A DNA stretch of 64,000 nt, from NCBI GenBank assembly GCA_034401135.1, contig JAWZSP010000002.1, positions 4,340,001-4,404,000 on the forward strand, in the 5' to 3' direction. Below are positions 22,281 through 32,490 of the stretch, one piece after another (position 1 is the stretch's first letter; each line of letters opens with the position of its first letter). The notes under the pieces were generated by a model. That model was given only the letters and a program-made list of their open reading frames with translations, was not told the origin of the DNA and ran no database searches. A program made the position numbers and the translations under genes. Source of the DNA: Volutella citrinella (taxonomy: Eukaryota; Ascomycota; Sordariomycetes; Hypocreales; Nectriaceae).

Positions 22281-24065
22281 TTATGCCAAGCAAATGACCC
22301 AGCGCCAATCCCGGAGGACGTGCTCCCAGTCATACAACTGACTTCCTCGCGAGCGTTCCTTCCAGACGTGATTGATCACCTTTTCCGCAGAGAGGATGTT
22401 CATGAATTTGACCCTGTTCCGGATACTATACAACCGACCAGTGCAGTGGTCAACGTCTGCTTGAGACTCGAGCAGCGTACCAGCAAGGAACAGGGAGTAC
22501 GTTAAGCCCGCCTCTGCACAGCTCCCCGGTTGTATTCGGTCTGTCAGCATTAAGATCTCGCGGGCTATGCGTAATGTCTGAGAAGCATGAGATGCCGATC
22601 GACGGTAGAGCAAAAGCATTGCGGTGGATCGGTTGATTTCGGCCAGCGTAAGAAGATCGAGACGAGATCCCGGATCTGTCAAGACGGCGTGATTCTCAGA
22701 AGAAAGCCCAAATTTGATGGCTTGAATCTCGCGTTCAAGGTCACAAAACATGGCGTATTGAGGAGATCCAGGGATTTCCAATGCAGGGTCGAGCGCTTCT
22801 ATGCTTGGAATCTTGCGAATCAACCGGAAGAGATTCACAGATAGCCCCAGGATGGGATCCACGGAATCAAAGTGTTCGTTCGACGGAGCTGGCAAGGCCC
22901 TGCTCGAGGCCAAGTCCTCGTCTGCGGATATGTACCTCATCCAGGGAAACTCGGCTGCCTCCAAGTCATCAAGGAGCGCCCCTTCATCTTCGGTGACGTC
23001 AAGCTGGTGCCCGGAAATTACTGACATTAAGGATTCATGAGAGGGGACGGGTAGCATCTCCGGCTCCAATGTGAATTCGTCGACCGTGGATATAAGTCGT
23101 AGCCAAGGCGAGTCAGCCTCGTCGCTTTCACCAATGCCCATCCGGTCCGTGCCATCGGCTGCAATCACCCCAGACATTATCGATCTCATGACATCATGGT
23201 AAAGAAACAAGGCGTAGAGGCTCTTTGCTTCCCAGGACTTTGAGCAAAACAATGTTGCGCCTCCCTGCCTTAGTATCAACTCACGAACGCGACTCAGATG
23301 CTCCATCCATGTCGAATTTGAGGCGCCGTTCAGTCCTTCGAGGGTAACAAGCATCAAGGTCGTGGCCACCAGCTCCAAGACATCCGGTGGTGTGGCGTCA
23401 GTTTCTGCGTCGGCCCATCGTAGAAAGCTCTGGCATTGCATCGTATATTTCGATGACACCTCGAGCAGATTGGCTTGACGGGTCCAGTCAGTCGCAGCTT
23501 GGGATAGATGAGCCGAGGCCAGTGCCAGTATTGCATTGCGAACGCCTTCGCTGTAGATGGACAGTGGCAGATAGACTGACGTCAGGAAGTTTGTTGAAAT
23601 ATTTGAGACGGAGACGCTGGGGACGTAGGAGTGGATGTAGTACGACATGATAATGCGCTCATCCATGTCTTGAGTGCGGAGCTGGCCTATGGATGACGGA
23701 CAGGGGCTGATTCCAAGTTGAGGCGGCGAAGAGGGTTCAGACAGGCCGTGAATGGCGGGTTCGTGGATCATCGATGAAGATGACGTTGGGTATCTGGGGG
23801 CCTTGGGAGCCCCGGGAGCCCTGGGAGCCTTGGGAGCCCTGGCCTTGGGCCGTGGGTCTACCGGCTCAGGGACGCTCTTCCGTGCGGTCCAGACGCACTC
23901 GAGATGCAGCCGGGTGCAGGCATCGCAGTCAGGGGCCTCTCCAGGGCCAGGGCAGCGCTTCCGGCGGCGTCGACAGGTGACGCAGCCAACCCTAGACCTA
24001 GTCGCAAAGCGTCTGCGTCTGGGGAGGCCGTCGGCCGATGTTGGCTGGCCAGAGTGCTGCGTCAT
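22281..24065 (-). CDS. Zn(2)Cys(6) transcription factor, likely amine-cluster regulator
   Basis: A single-exon gene of 594 residues. The zinc cluster is at about residues 28-57: GCVTCRRRRKRC, then DCDACTRLHLEC. It is followed by a low-complexity Ala-Pro-Lys/Arg stretch (about 73-90). The remainder fits the fungal-specific regulator of the Pro1/arginine-type group with the C-terminal helical domain (IIMSYYIHSYVPSVSVS, NAILALASAHLSQA). It ends close to the 3' end of the permease, so the two converge. Its 5' end and promoter have a decayed second copy at 39670-39935 in this window. Confidence 0.88.
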   Translation of the reverse strand: MTQHSGQPTSADGLPRRRRFATRSRVGCVTCRRRRKRCPGPGEAPDCDACTRLHLECVWTARKSVPEPVDPRPKARAPKAPRAPGAPKAPRYPTSSSSMIHEPAIHGLSEPSSPPQLGISPCPSSIGQLRTQDMDERIIMSYYIHSYVPSVSVSNISTNFLTSVYLPLSIYSEGVRNAILALASAHLSQAATDWTRQANLLEVSSKYTMQCQSFLRWADAETDATPPDVLELVATTLMLVTLEGLNGASNSTWMEHLSRVRELILRQGGATLFCSKSWEAKSLYALFLYHDVMRSIMSGVIAADGTDRMGIGESDEADSPWLRLISTVDEFTLEPEMLPVPSHESLMSVISGHQLDVTEDEGALLDDLEAAEFPWMRYISADEDLASSRALPAPSNEHFDSVDPILGLSVNLFRLIRKIPSIEALDPALEIPGSPQYAMFCDLEREIQAIKFGLSSENHAVLTDPGSRLDLLTLAEINRSTAMLLLYRRSASHASQTLRIAREILMLTDRIQPGSCAEAGLTYSLFLAGTLLESQADVDHCTGRLYSIRNRVKFMNILSAEKVINHVWKERSRGSQLYDWEHVLRDWRWVICLA

Positions 24066-24656
24066 GTTGCAGAGCGGCGCAGGTGTTTACAGTGACGGCA
24101 CAGAGGGAGAATGTCGATGGCCGAGGGGGGAAGGGGGGCAAGGCAGCTGACACGGATAAGATGATAAGAACCTGGTCGATTACCCCAGATTGGCCGGTGG
24201 AGGTGAACAGGGATACTGATAAACTGCTTGGCATTTGTGGATAAGCGGATTCGGATTAATATAATTACGACACTCCATATTGAGCTGTATTTCCTAACCT
24301 ACACTCATTCTCCATGCATCTTTTCCGGCTTCATGCTGCCCGGCACTGGCGGGCCGTGCTAAGAAATACCGGGCCGGAGACGTGAACTGTCTCTAGAATT
24401 TGGACACGATGAATTTCAAGCCAATTATGTTGCTTCACGTGATGTCAGACTCTCGCGGCCTGGAATTGCACTCGAGAAGGTAGAGCACAAGCTTTCCAGA
24501 AGCAGCAATGGGTGTCGGAAGGACTAACGCTGAGTGAGGGGCGGCGCTCAAAGTTGACATCCACACATTCTCATATTTCCGGCCCAAGATTGGTGAGGAA
24601 ACCCGGGGATAACCACGTCACCACAAGAACATGGCTTCGAGACGCAAGTCTCACCA
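24066..24656. promoter_or_regulatory. Promoter of the amine-cluster regulator
   Basis: This is the 5' side of the minus-strand regulator. The part up to about 24320 (from GATGATAAGAAC at about 24160 to CCTAACCTACACTCATTC) is recognisably repeated, with changes, at 39785-39935. Beyond 24320 nothing specific is seen. Confidence 0.45.
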
Positions 24657-25066
24657 GGATGATGCTGCTTCCGGGCGGCGGCACATCAAGACGGCGTGAC
24701 CAAGACGACCTCATCGATCATCTCGGTATATGCTCGTCTGCGCTGGCCGAGCTGGGCGAGTGTTTTGAGAATGCGTCGCGGTCTCTGGACCTGCTGCTCA
24801 ATATCAAAAAAGACTGGCAAGCACACCTGGTTGCTGGCAATACGGCGAGAAGACGCCGAGCTACGGAACCTGCGGGTTCCAAACTGTCACCCAAGCATGC
24901 CAAGACGCCCAGCCAAGGGCCCGTCTTTGGTAACGGATTTGTCCTGGGGATGCCCCAATTTGGGGTTTTTGGCAACCAGCACAACTTCAACGCTGGATCC
25001 TACAGTAGCCTTGATTGGTGGTATGACATTGATCCGTATCGAGACAATCTCTTTACAGGTTTGTGA
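24657..25066 (+). pseudogene. Orphan C-terminal piece resembling a C6 transcription factor tail
   Basis: The frame continues open upstream to 24512 without an ATG; the first ATG in frame is at about 24657. The translated segment DDLIDHLGICSSALAELGECFENASRSLDLLLNIKKDW has the helix pattern found at the end of many fungal Zn(2)Cys(6) regulators. It is followed by a Gly/Phe/Asn-rich tail (GNGFVLGMPQFGVFGNQ) and WWYDIDPYRDNLF. No zinc cluster or middle domain is present upstream. It may be a leftover of a deleted gene, or a short real protein. Confidence 0.35.
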
Positions 25067-25547
25067 TGTTCAGTTTGATGCGCTGGAAATGGTAGTGTGT
25101 TCGTCTATAACTTGTGACTGGGTCAGGCAGGTTGGATTGGAATACACAAGGCCAGTAGTTTATCAACATTAGATGAGGGTGCCATGGTAAACGCGATTTG
25201 TGCACACACAATTTCCCATCGCCGGTAAAGCTTGCGAATTACAATGTGGCTACCCGGTATCGCCAACTCAGTGTCTACACCTGGGCGAATCACCCTCCAG
25301 TCTTTCTTGGCTGAGGTGTGTATCCTGTTGCTTTATGTCTAGCTGTCACTCTTCTTCTATTTGCGCGGGTGGGGAGTGCAAGCTCGAGGGCTGGAACGAA
25401 CTCGCGGCGCGGCAAGTAGTTGGTCAGTGATAAAAGCTCAGACTTGTCTCTATGTTGAAAGGAACATTATCTTCTTTGTCTTCATCTCAATATTTTGGTG
25501 ACAAACATGATAGATTGCGCCTTCAGGATCACATGGAATCAAGCAAC
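25067..25547. other. Intergenic, nothing recognised
   Basis: About 480 bases between the orphan fragment and the small secreted peptide gene. The region directly before 25548 should hold the peptide promoter; no clear TATA box or repeated site was identified. Confidence 0.35.
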
Positions 25548-25803
25548 ATGAATCCTACAGCCGTTCTATTGAGCTTTCTCAGCATCGTGGCCGCCACTCC
25601 TGTCAAGGCACAGACCGGCCATGCTGAATTTCAGCTAGGAAAGCGAGCGTTGTGCGCGATTACTCGGAATTTCACGAGTCGATGCACTTGTGTCTCGGCA
25701 TTGCGTTGTCGATGCCAGCCATCTGGAAGATGCGAGTGTGTGAGTTCCCCAGTGAAGGACACATTTAACGATATGGCCATATGCTAATAGCCAGACTTTC
25801 TAA
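25548..25803 (+). CDS. Small secreted cysteine-rich peptide with CxC repeats
   Basis: A two-exon model: 25548-25739 and 25795-25803 (66 residues); an in-frame ATG at 25533 would add five residues. The intron has a GTGAGT donor, a GCTAAT branch site and a CCAG acceptor. Unspliced, the frame would run to 25787. A hydrophobic signal peptide (about residues 1-21, ending VKA) precedes a short pro-segment ending in GKR, a typical Kex2 site. The predicted mature peptide is 33 residues with seven cysteines spaced C-x9-CxC-x5-CxC-x5-CxC. CxC pairs recall metallothioneins; small secreted cysteine-rich peptides with Kex2 sites also include defensin-like peptides and effectors. No family was recognised. 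Confidence 0.6.
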
Positions 25804-26269
25804 ATCGAACTCGTAATCAGGCTGGACAGGGCACGCTGGTCAATCCTCGTTTTGGGTAGTTGTCGCTATTGTATTTTGTGTTTGCTCAATGTCTCATTTC
25901 GGTCGTGGGCAAAGTGCGAATCTCTCTACGTTCAGTAACGCCACTGCTAGGAAAAAACTTTAAAACCGTAGTGGCTGGATGAGGATTAATCTTATCTTAA
26001 AAGTCCTTGATGAACGGGATTTCTATTCGTACTGTGAAATGGGCGTCCTCGCACCAGCCACATGCATGCTGACATAACCCGGGATTAGGCAGATGTGATA
26101 TTATGCCTTGGTGCCCAACGACCTTACGAAGTATATTGATGTCCAATGTAGAATATATTATCTCAATATCTATATCTAAGACACTCTGCATAAGCGTTTG
26201 CCCATTGCTTTATTGTGATGAGAATAATAGTTTTCAAAACTCAAGGAAAAGGAGTACCTCGAAATCACA
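25804..26269. other. Intergenic, nothing recognised
   Basis: Contains the 3' region of the small peptide gene and the promoter of the zinc-finger gene. The part from 25920 to 26240 is AT-rich. No gene or repeat was identified. Confidence 0.35.
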
Positions 26270-27452
26270 ATGCCAAAAAATATCATCCGAACCTTTTGGG
26301 ACTTCGCACGAAGCCGAAACCGATCTACAGCAGCTTCTGAATCTACTTTCGCTGAGCAAGAAAAAGAAGACATTCGGCTTTTCAAGGAATTGTTTGCAGC
26401 AGAGCTAATTAATCGACTATTTCCAAAAGCTCCTCCTTTCCTTCGTGAGCGCTTGGCCACGGCCATGTCGCTACGCCGGCAAAATTTCCTCAATCTTCGG
26501 TGGCGCTATTCCAAGCAGTCGATCAAGCCAAGTAAGGCGGTCACTTCCGGCTCAGATAAATCGGGCACTTCACTCAAACCTTCGCCCCTCCCTGGAGAGA
26601 CTGGCGGACAAGGAGAGTCCACAACGATTTCTTTGGGACCTATCCGGGCATTTATGGATACCGAGGCGAGTGAGACGTCGTTTCTATATTCCGAAACAAC
26701 TACTCTCCGAACGAGAATTGTCTGACCAATCATACCAGAGCGTCTCGAGAGAATGCGGTTGGAGTACCCCCCACTGCCTAGTGGACGAGCAAACCTCCGC
26801 TGTCCATATTGTCAGCAAGCGATGTTGGCGGATGTGGCGGCAAGTGAGAAAATGTGGCAGTAAGTCTTACGAGAGTCATCCTCAATACTATGCCAACGAA
26901 CTCCTATCACCACAGCCATACATCTTGCTCCTAGCAGCTAACAATTCCTGGACTAGCCGGCATATTGACCAAGATCTGAAGGCATTTGTCTGCTTTCAGG
27001 AAAAGTGCCCGGAGCCGAACAACATGCATACCCAACAGGATTGGCTCGCACATACGATAAGGGAACTGCAAGCCGATGTCTGGGCGACTGAAGACGACCT
27101 ATTGCCCATCTGTCCGCTCTGCAACGCAGGAGCTTCGGACGTTGAGATGGAGGACCACATCCGGGATCATCTTACCTTTCTAGCGCTAAAGTGTCTCCCA
27201 TGGACGGATGAGGAAAATATCACCCCACCTGGAGACGCGACGACCCTCCGAAGTACCAGGCCTGCGGCTGGAAGTTCTTACTCGATGCTGTCAGAACGGT
27301 CGTCGTTGGCGTTTGAAGATGTGCTACTGCCTATGCCGGTGGATCAGGATGAAGAACTAGCCTGGCCCGCTGACGTGGATATCGATGGCAAAAGTGTTGG
27401 AGATTTGAGAGAGTATGAGTGGGGAGCTGTGCTTGACTCAAAAGCGGTCTGA
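26270..27452 (+). CDS. Zinc-finger protein of the fungal NLR-associated type
   Basis: A three-exon model: 26270-26669, 26739-26859, 26957-27452 (338 residues; phases agree). The N-terminal helical part contains LRERLATAMSLRRQNFLNLRWRY, a version of the RR(Q)..(Y/L)R motif seen in many fungal proteins linked to STAND and ankyrin genes. It is followed by zinc-finger-like modules: LRCPYCQQAM, then WHRHIDQDLKAFVCFQEKCPEP with a following WLAH, then LPICPLCNAG with EDHIRDHL. The in-frame TGA at 26725-26727 falls inside the 69-base first intron and so is not a break. These proteins are common near NLR-like genes; their function is not established. Confidence 0.65.
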
Positions 27453-27558
27453 GGATCTACTATCGTCTTTCGAGGGTCTCAATATCGCAGTGCTGGGCAG
27501 TAGGTTGCAGTGGGCAGCTTAGAGGGCCAATCGTTCTAATCCTCACACATGGGAACAT

Positions 27559-29477
27559 CTAAGCATCCAGTTTCCTGTCTTCTCGCTGATATTTCCTGTC
27601 CATCATTATCTGGAAGATCATGTATCCAACAAGCACAGCCGTAGTCATGGGCACCGTCACGGCCCAATATAACCAGAACGTGCGCTTAACACTCGGCACA
27701 ATGGAATCAACCGTGACGTCCATAATAGGCATTGCGAAGAAGGTCTAATCACTAGTCATTTGGGTGTGCAAAGGGGACAGTCATGGCTGGGACTTACAGA
27801 CATAAATGTCCCGGGTAGGAACACCATTGTTAGAACCGCGATGCCCTTCATCGCTGAACTATCCCGCTTTGATGCCCTGGCTATCTGGCTGGATTGATCA
27901 GCCATGAAGTGTTGGAGCCGAGCACCTTGCTGAGCCGTGTAGTTGTAGACCTTGCTACCGTCAGCTTGAGACAATCCGATGTGTCCTACACTGCAATCTT
28001 ACCGCGGATTGTTGGGCCTCTGCCCGCTTGATTGTATACTGGACCCTGCCAATGGTCACTTGCGTACTCTGGGACAGAAATGATAGCTTCTGTGAGACTA
28101 ATTGTCTGCACTGACTCATATTGTCACCTCTGGCAAGACCCGTCGCACCCTCTAGCATACCGAGAAATTTCTGCATCTCGTCGATGGTGAGCAGCAGCGC
28201 TTTAGCGTGGTCTTCAGCCAACGGCGCAATCTGCATTACGCTCAGCGCATCAACTGCCACTTTCTCCCAGTCAATCTGTTGGTTGCCTTGGCTGTATCCT
28301 TGAAGATTGATAACAGGAGCACCCGTCTGGCCACTCCGTGTCTCCACGCTCAGAAGAGTACGCCAAGCCGTCCGCTCTTGCCGCATGATGGCCTCCAACC
28401 TCATCTCTGCAAGGATAAGAGGAAGAAGGAGCAGATGTCCTGCTAAGCCAGATAGATGCTGTAGTTGTTCTCGTACCTCTGTCTGCTGCTCACTAGTGCA
28501 CCCGTGCAAAAACGCACGAACCGCTCCTGTACGAGGTTGGTACGATATGGCTGCAGTAACATCGAGCTCCATGATGCCCCGCGACGACAGACGCATTGTA
28601 ATACCTGTGAGACCATTATAAATAGGGGTAAACGACTCAAAGAGCATAATTTGCTAACCAATATCTTGGATTTCTTGCGCTGCACCGCCCATGGCGTAAA
28701 CCTGGAAGTGCGTGATGGTTGATACTAGCATCCGAGGAGTCGCAACAGGTAATTGAAGCTTGTCCAGGATATTCAAGAATGAAAGCCGGGAAAATGGAAT
28801 CATGTCACCGCCGTAACAATCAAGATGCGGGAACGTTCGGCTGTTGCCAATCTCTCTGGAGCCTTGAGTTGGCCCAAGTCTAGATCATTAGTGTCAGCCC
28901 CAGCTGAAAATTTCAGGTGAGTATGAAATAAACTTACAAGTATCTGGATCTTGCATTCAGCTGCTTGTCGGACTGCTGATTTACTTCCTGTATTTGTTGA
29001 GCCTTGCGGATACGCAGGCTGGAGGTTTCTAGTGTCTCTTCCAGCCAAGCTTCAAGCTCAGCCTCCGGAATGAACTTTGGAACCAGTTCCTAACATGTAG
29101 TTTAATAGCAGTATCGAGTATGTATCGTAATTGCTGACCTGTTTAAGCATCCCATCTGCTGCTTCAAAAGCCTCATACGAGCGTGTGACGCCTGAAGGGG
29201 GTGCGAGATACTTGAGTGCGTCGAGATATATGTCGCGTTGGCGACTGAATAGGATCTGGCCATCCATTTCCTTGGTTATGCTACTCAAAGCATTAAGTTC
29301 ATTTCTTTCTGCTAATTTAAGCGTTGTCAGGTCGGGAAGCGACAAGGCGAGCCAGATTGGGCAGCCTTGCTGACGCCATATGCACACCGACAATCCGGTC
29401 TCACGTGATACCGGGGGCCTGGACTCCTGGACTAGTACAAAGTCGAGAGCAGAGCTACAGGAGTGTAGAAAATTCAT
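27559..29477 (-). CDS. CorA-like membrane protein with helical N-terminal region
   Basis: A six-exon model: 29139-29477, 28938-29089, 28659-28879, 28003-28604, 27798-27950, 27559-27744 (550 residues). The phases agree at every junction. The N-terminal 330 residues are soluble and helical (AELEAWLEETLETSSLRIRKAQQIQEV). The C-terminus has the fungal CorA-like end: a long helix (DQSSQIARASKRDSSAMKGIAVLTMVFLPGTFMS), a short loop (FFAMPIMD), and a second membrane helix (FWLYWAVTVPMTTAVVLVGYMI). CorA proteins carry magnesium, but the GMN signature of true CorA channels is not present. Many such fungal proteins lie in NLR-rich accessory regions, and transport is unproven. Confidence 0.7.
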
Positions 29478-29650
29478 ATCTCCAGATTTCTGTTCTTATA
29501 ATTATACTATAGTTCTCTCCCCTTTCTACTCTCCGCGAAGCTCACCACTCCTAGCAATGTAGTCGGGCGCCGTGTACGCAGGAAAATAGGAAAATCATGT
29601 TTTGCCAAACGGGCTAGGCTCTTGATATGGTCTTGTGTTGAAAAAGCCAG

Positions 29651-32020
29651 TCACTCGTCCAGAAGGAGATGCTGCCCTTCAGCCTCTCCACTGCCATCAT
29701 CATGCTGCATGATATCGATGCTCTCGTCGTCTCGAAAATACCTCCAGGCCCAGCTCGTTGTTGTAGGATCAGTTACCAGAAGCTTAAACACCAGATTCGT
29801 CCGTTGATTTGGTCTACTCCCGTCATCTGGCACCATCTCTTCCCGAAAAGTGGACAAAAGCATCCCCATTTGCGTATTCTCATATGTCGATATAGCGTCG
29901 ATGAGACAGAACACCACCAGCTTCCGGGTTTTCAACTGCCCTAAGAGTCTGAAGAACAGGTTACATAGAGACTCAAAGTCATGTTCAGCAATACCTTTGA
30001 GCAGGGCGGTGGATAGGAAACCGAGCCTCAGCCACCGAAATGCGTCCCACGCCGACAGAAGTTGGCCAATCATATCGACCAGGATCCCAGCTGGACCTCG
30101 TAGGGCCGAGACAAGGGGCATGTTATTGGTACGTTCTTGGCAAAAATGTGTCAAAACAACAATGTGCGGTTTGGCCGAGTAATCCTGGGCCAAGGTAGTA
30201 CAGAGGAATGACAGTGGACAGGGCCCATCGGTAGGCTCGTTAAGTCCATATATCAAGATAGCCGACGACGTGGTCTTGCCATGAAGCCATGATCTGAACA
30301 TGTCAGAGTTTGTGAGAGCGCACAGCTTCTGCATATTGCCGGGGTCTAATGGGCCGAGGGAAGAGCTGGAGTAGATTTCTCGATACACCATCTCCGAGTC
30401 ATAACGGATCCTGGTGAGCACACTTTTGCGGCTCAACGCTTCGGACGAGTTGGTTAGCTTACCAAAACAAGGAGGAGGTTCAGGATCATGCATACTATTG
30501 TTTCGTTGTTGTCGTTTTGTCGGTGCCCTTCTCATCCCCCGTCCCATAGGCTCGACTCTTCTATGCCTGCGCGGACTTCGTCTGTGCCGGGTTGATGGGG
30601 CTAGGACAAGTTCAGTTTCATGCAGAGGACCCACGATATCGGTGAGCTCCTGGTTGCTTACCTGGCATATTCTCTCGTTGTAACGTATCTCCTTTGCCAT
30701 TGTCATAAAGACTAGCATTGAGCTGCCTCACCACGGCATTGGCAACGTCGAGAGCTGTGGGCTGGTCCTTTGTAGCCCAGCGGCTATTCTCGTTACTAAT
30801 TTCATTCACCACCTTGGACTCGTGGTTAGCCGTCTCTAACTCGTCGGCTAGACTTTCAACTGCGCAGTTGTAGTCGCTCTGCTCTCCATCTGCAACCGTG
30901 TCATTTCTGTGTCAGCCCGACTGAAAGTTCCGACCCAGGAGACTTCCGAACAAAAATACACGAACCTTGCATTCTCACGCCGTCTTCAGTGATCAAGAGC
31001 GCCAGTCCCTCTGAGAGCAATTTGTAAATCTGGGTGCTTCGCCTGATCAGCGACAGCGTAAGACGCTGTGAGTCACAGAGCTTGATATAGGAGGACGCAT
31101 TGGCAAAGAGAGCTGCCATCCGCGAGAGCCCAAATACGATATTCTCGTGGAGAGATTTCCCATCCGCTACCACCTGCATCTTGTTAGCTCAGCTCCTCAA
31201 ATGAACTTGATGCAACAGCAAAAAGTAATCTTGACCCACCGTAAAGATTGATATAATTATCTCTTTCGCGCAGCACGAGTTAGATTATACTACTTCACAC
31301 TACAGATAAAATCCAGAGACAACGTACTGCAATGGATTTGTTTGTACTGACGGCTTGGCAATCCGCCTAGCCAGATGAAGAGTGGCTCCAAGTCTCGCTC
31401 AAGGTTCTGGAGTTCCTCCATAACTCTCGATGGACGCATGCAAGCCCTCTTCTTGGCTGCCCTCAGCTCTTCTCTTGCCTCAGTTAGCAAATCTAACCAA
31501 GATATCTCATCATTTCCCGGAGGACCACGACCAGTGGAGGTAGCCTCTGTGCTACCTACGGCTTCGTTGAAGTTCTGCATGAAGGTTGCTAGGGCAGTCT
31601 CCACCGGCTTCAGGCATTTCACGCAGTCCACCCAGAGTTGTACACTATTTGAAGTTAAGACCGTATCCCAACTGTGATAAGGAAACATGAAGAAGCCTAC
31701 ATCTCGTGCGTCAGTGCCATTGCATCTCCCTTGTCGGAAAACTTCTTCTTAGTCTCATTCCACACGATGTTGTGGTTCTCCAACGGTTTTTGAGGGAAAA
31801 AAACACCATCAGAGCCCGGCCAGGCCCCTGCAAGTAAGAATGTGTAGGAATTCCATGTCTTGCAGTGAACGTTCTCGACATTGCTGGTGGAGTTTCGCTG
31901 GTTCTCGACCTTTAGTTGACTTGACCCAGCGGCAGCGTTTACTTGGGAACCATGATTATGGAAAGCGCTGCTCATGCTGGAACGTTGCCGAGTTTCTTCG
32001 CCTACTACAATTCGGAGCAT
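29651..32020 (-). CDS. STAND/NACHT-like NTPase with degenerate P-loop
   Basis: A five-exon model: 31701-32020, 31328-31644, 30966-31166, 30662-30889, 29651-30600 (671 residues). All phases agree; the 31167-31327 intron is the least certain. The N-terminal half is helical (VQLWVDCVKCLKPVETALATF, then WLDLLTEAREELRAAKKR). From about residue 450 it follows the layout of fungal STAND NTPases. The order is a trp-leu segment (FRSWLHGKTTSSAILIYGL), where GxxGxGKS would be the P-loop but NEPTDGP stands instead. Then come HIVVLTHFCQER, LRGPAGILVDMIGQLL, the Walker-B-like strand KLVVFCLIDAIS, and a sensor-like strand NLVFKLLVTDPT. Loss of the P-loop lysine suggests it does not hydrolyse ATP normally. 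It is divergent from a SERAC1-type hydrolase, 470 bases apart. Confidence 0.6.
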
Positions 32021-32490
32021 TCAATTAATGATACACAGAAAGAGGAGCAAATGTACCAGAAAGACCAGTGTCTGGCCAGCAGAGCCTCGTCGTTCGGCAA
32101 CCGGTCATGCCAAGTCCAGCTGAGCGAACGTGCAACGCCACTGAGACATTGATCCTTGCCTCCTGCATACTCAACTGAAAGCCCGCAGCGAGCTGAAATT
32201 GAGATGGAGGGGGGCATGCACAATTTAGTCCAATCAGTGGCTGACGCGTCATTCCCACGGAGTGGCTTTCATGCAGGTTTGTAAATTCCACTGTGCGAAC
32301 CCAAGGGAACACGGCCGAGGCAGAATTGGAGGAATGGATGTTACACCCTCGTCGATGAAGGAAGAGATGATAAGTGACGCACAATCCACAACAATGCCCA
32401 TTCAATTCTGCATCCGCCGCTCAAACACCGTTCTCTTTCGTCGAGTCCACCAGTCCAACATTTACCAAGTACACTGAGTCCATTCCAAAG
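32021..32490. promoter_or_regulatory. Divergent promoter between STAND-like NTPase and alpha/beta hydrolase
   Basis: 470 bases between the two start codons. No long sense frame and no obvious inverted site. Shared control of the two genes is an inference from orientation only. Confidence 0.4.

Noticed and set aside
25740..25787. Unspliced C-terminus of the small secreted peptide, adding one more cysteine
   Set aside because: The GTGAGT donor, GCTAAT branch site and CCAG acceptor form a textbook intron; the unspliced form is possible but less likely.
26725..26727. In-frame TGA in the zinc-finger gene suggesting a pseudogene
   Set aside because: It lies within a 69-base intron (26670-26738) with good donor, branch and acceptor; removal keeps the frame.
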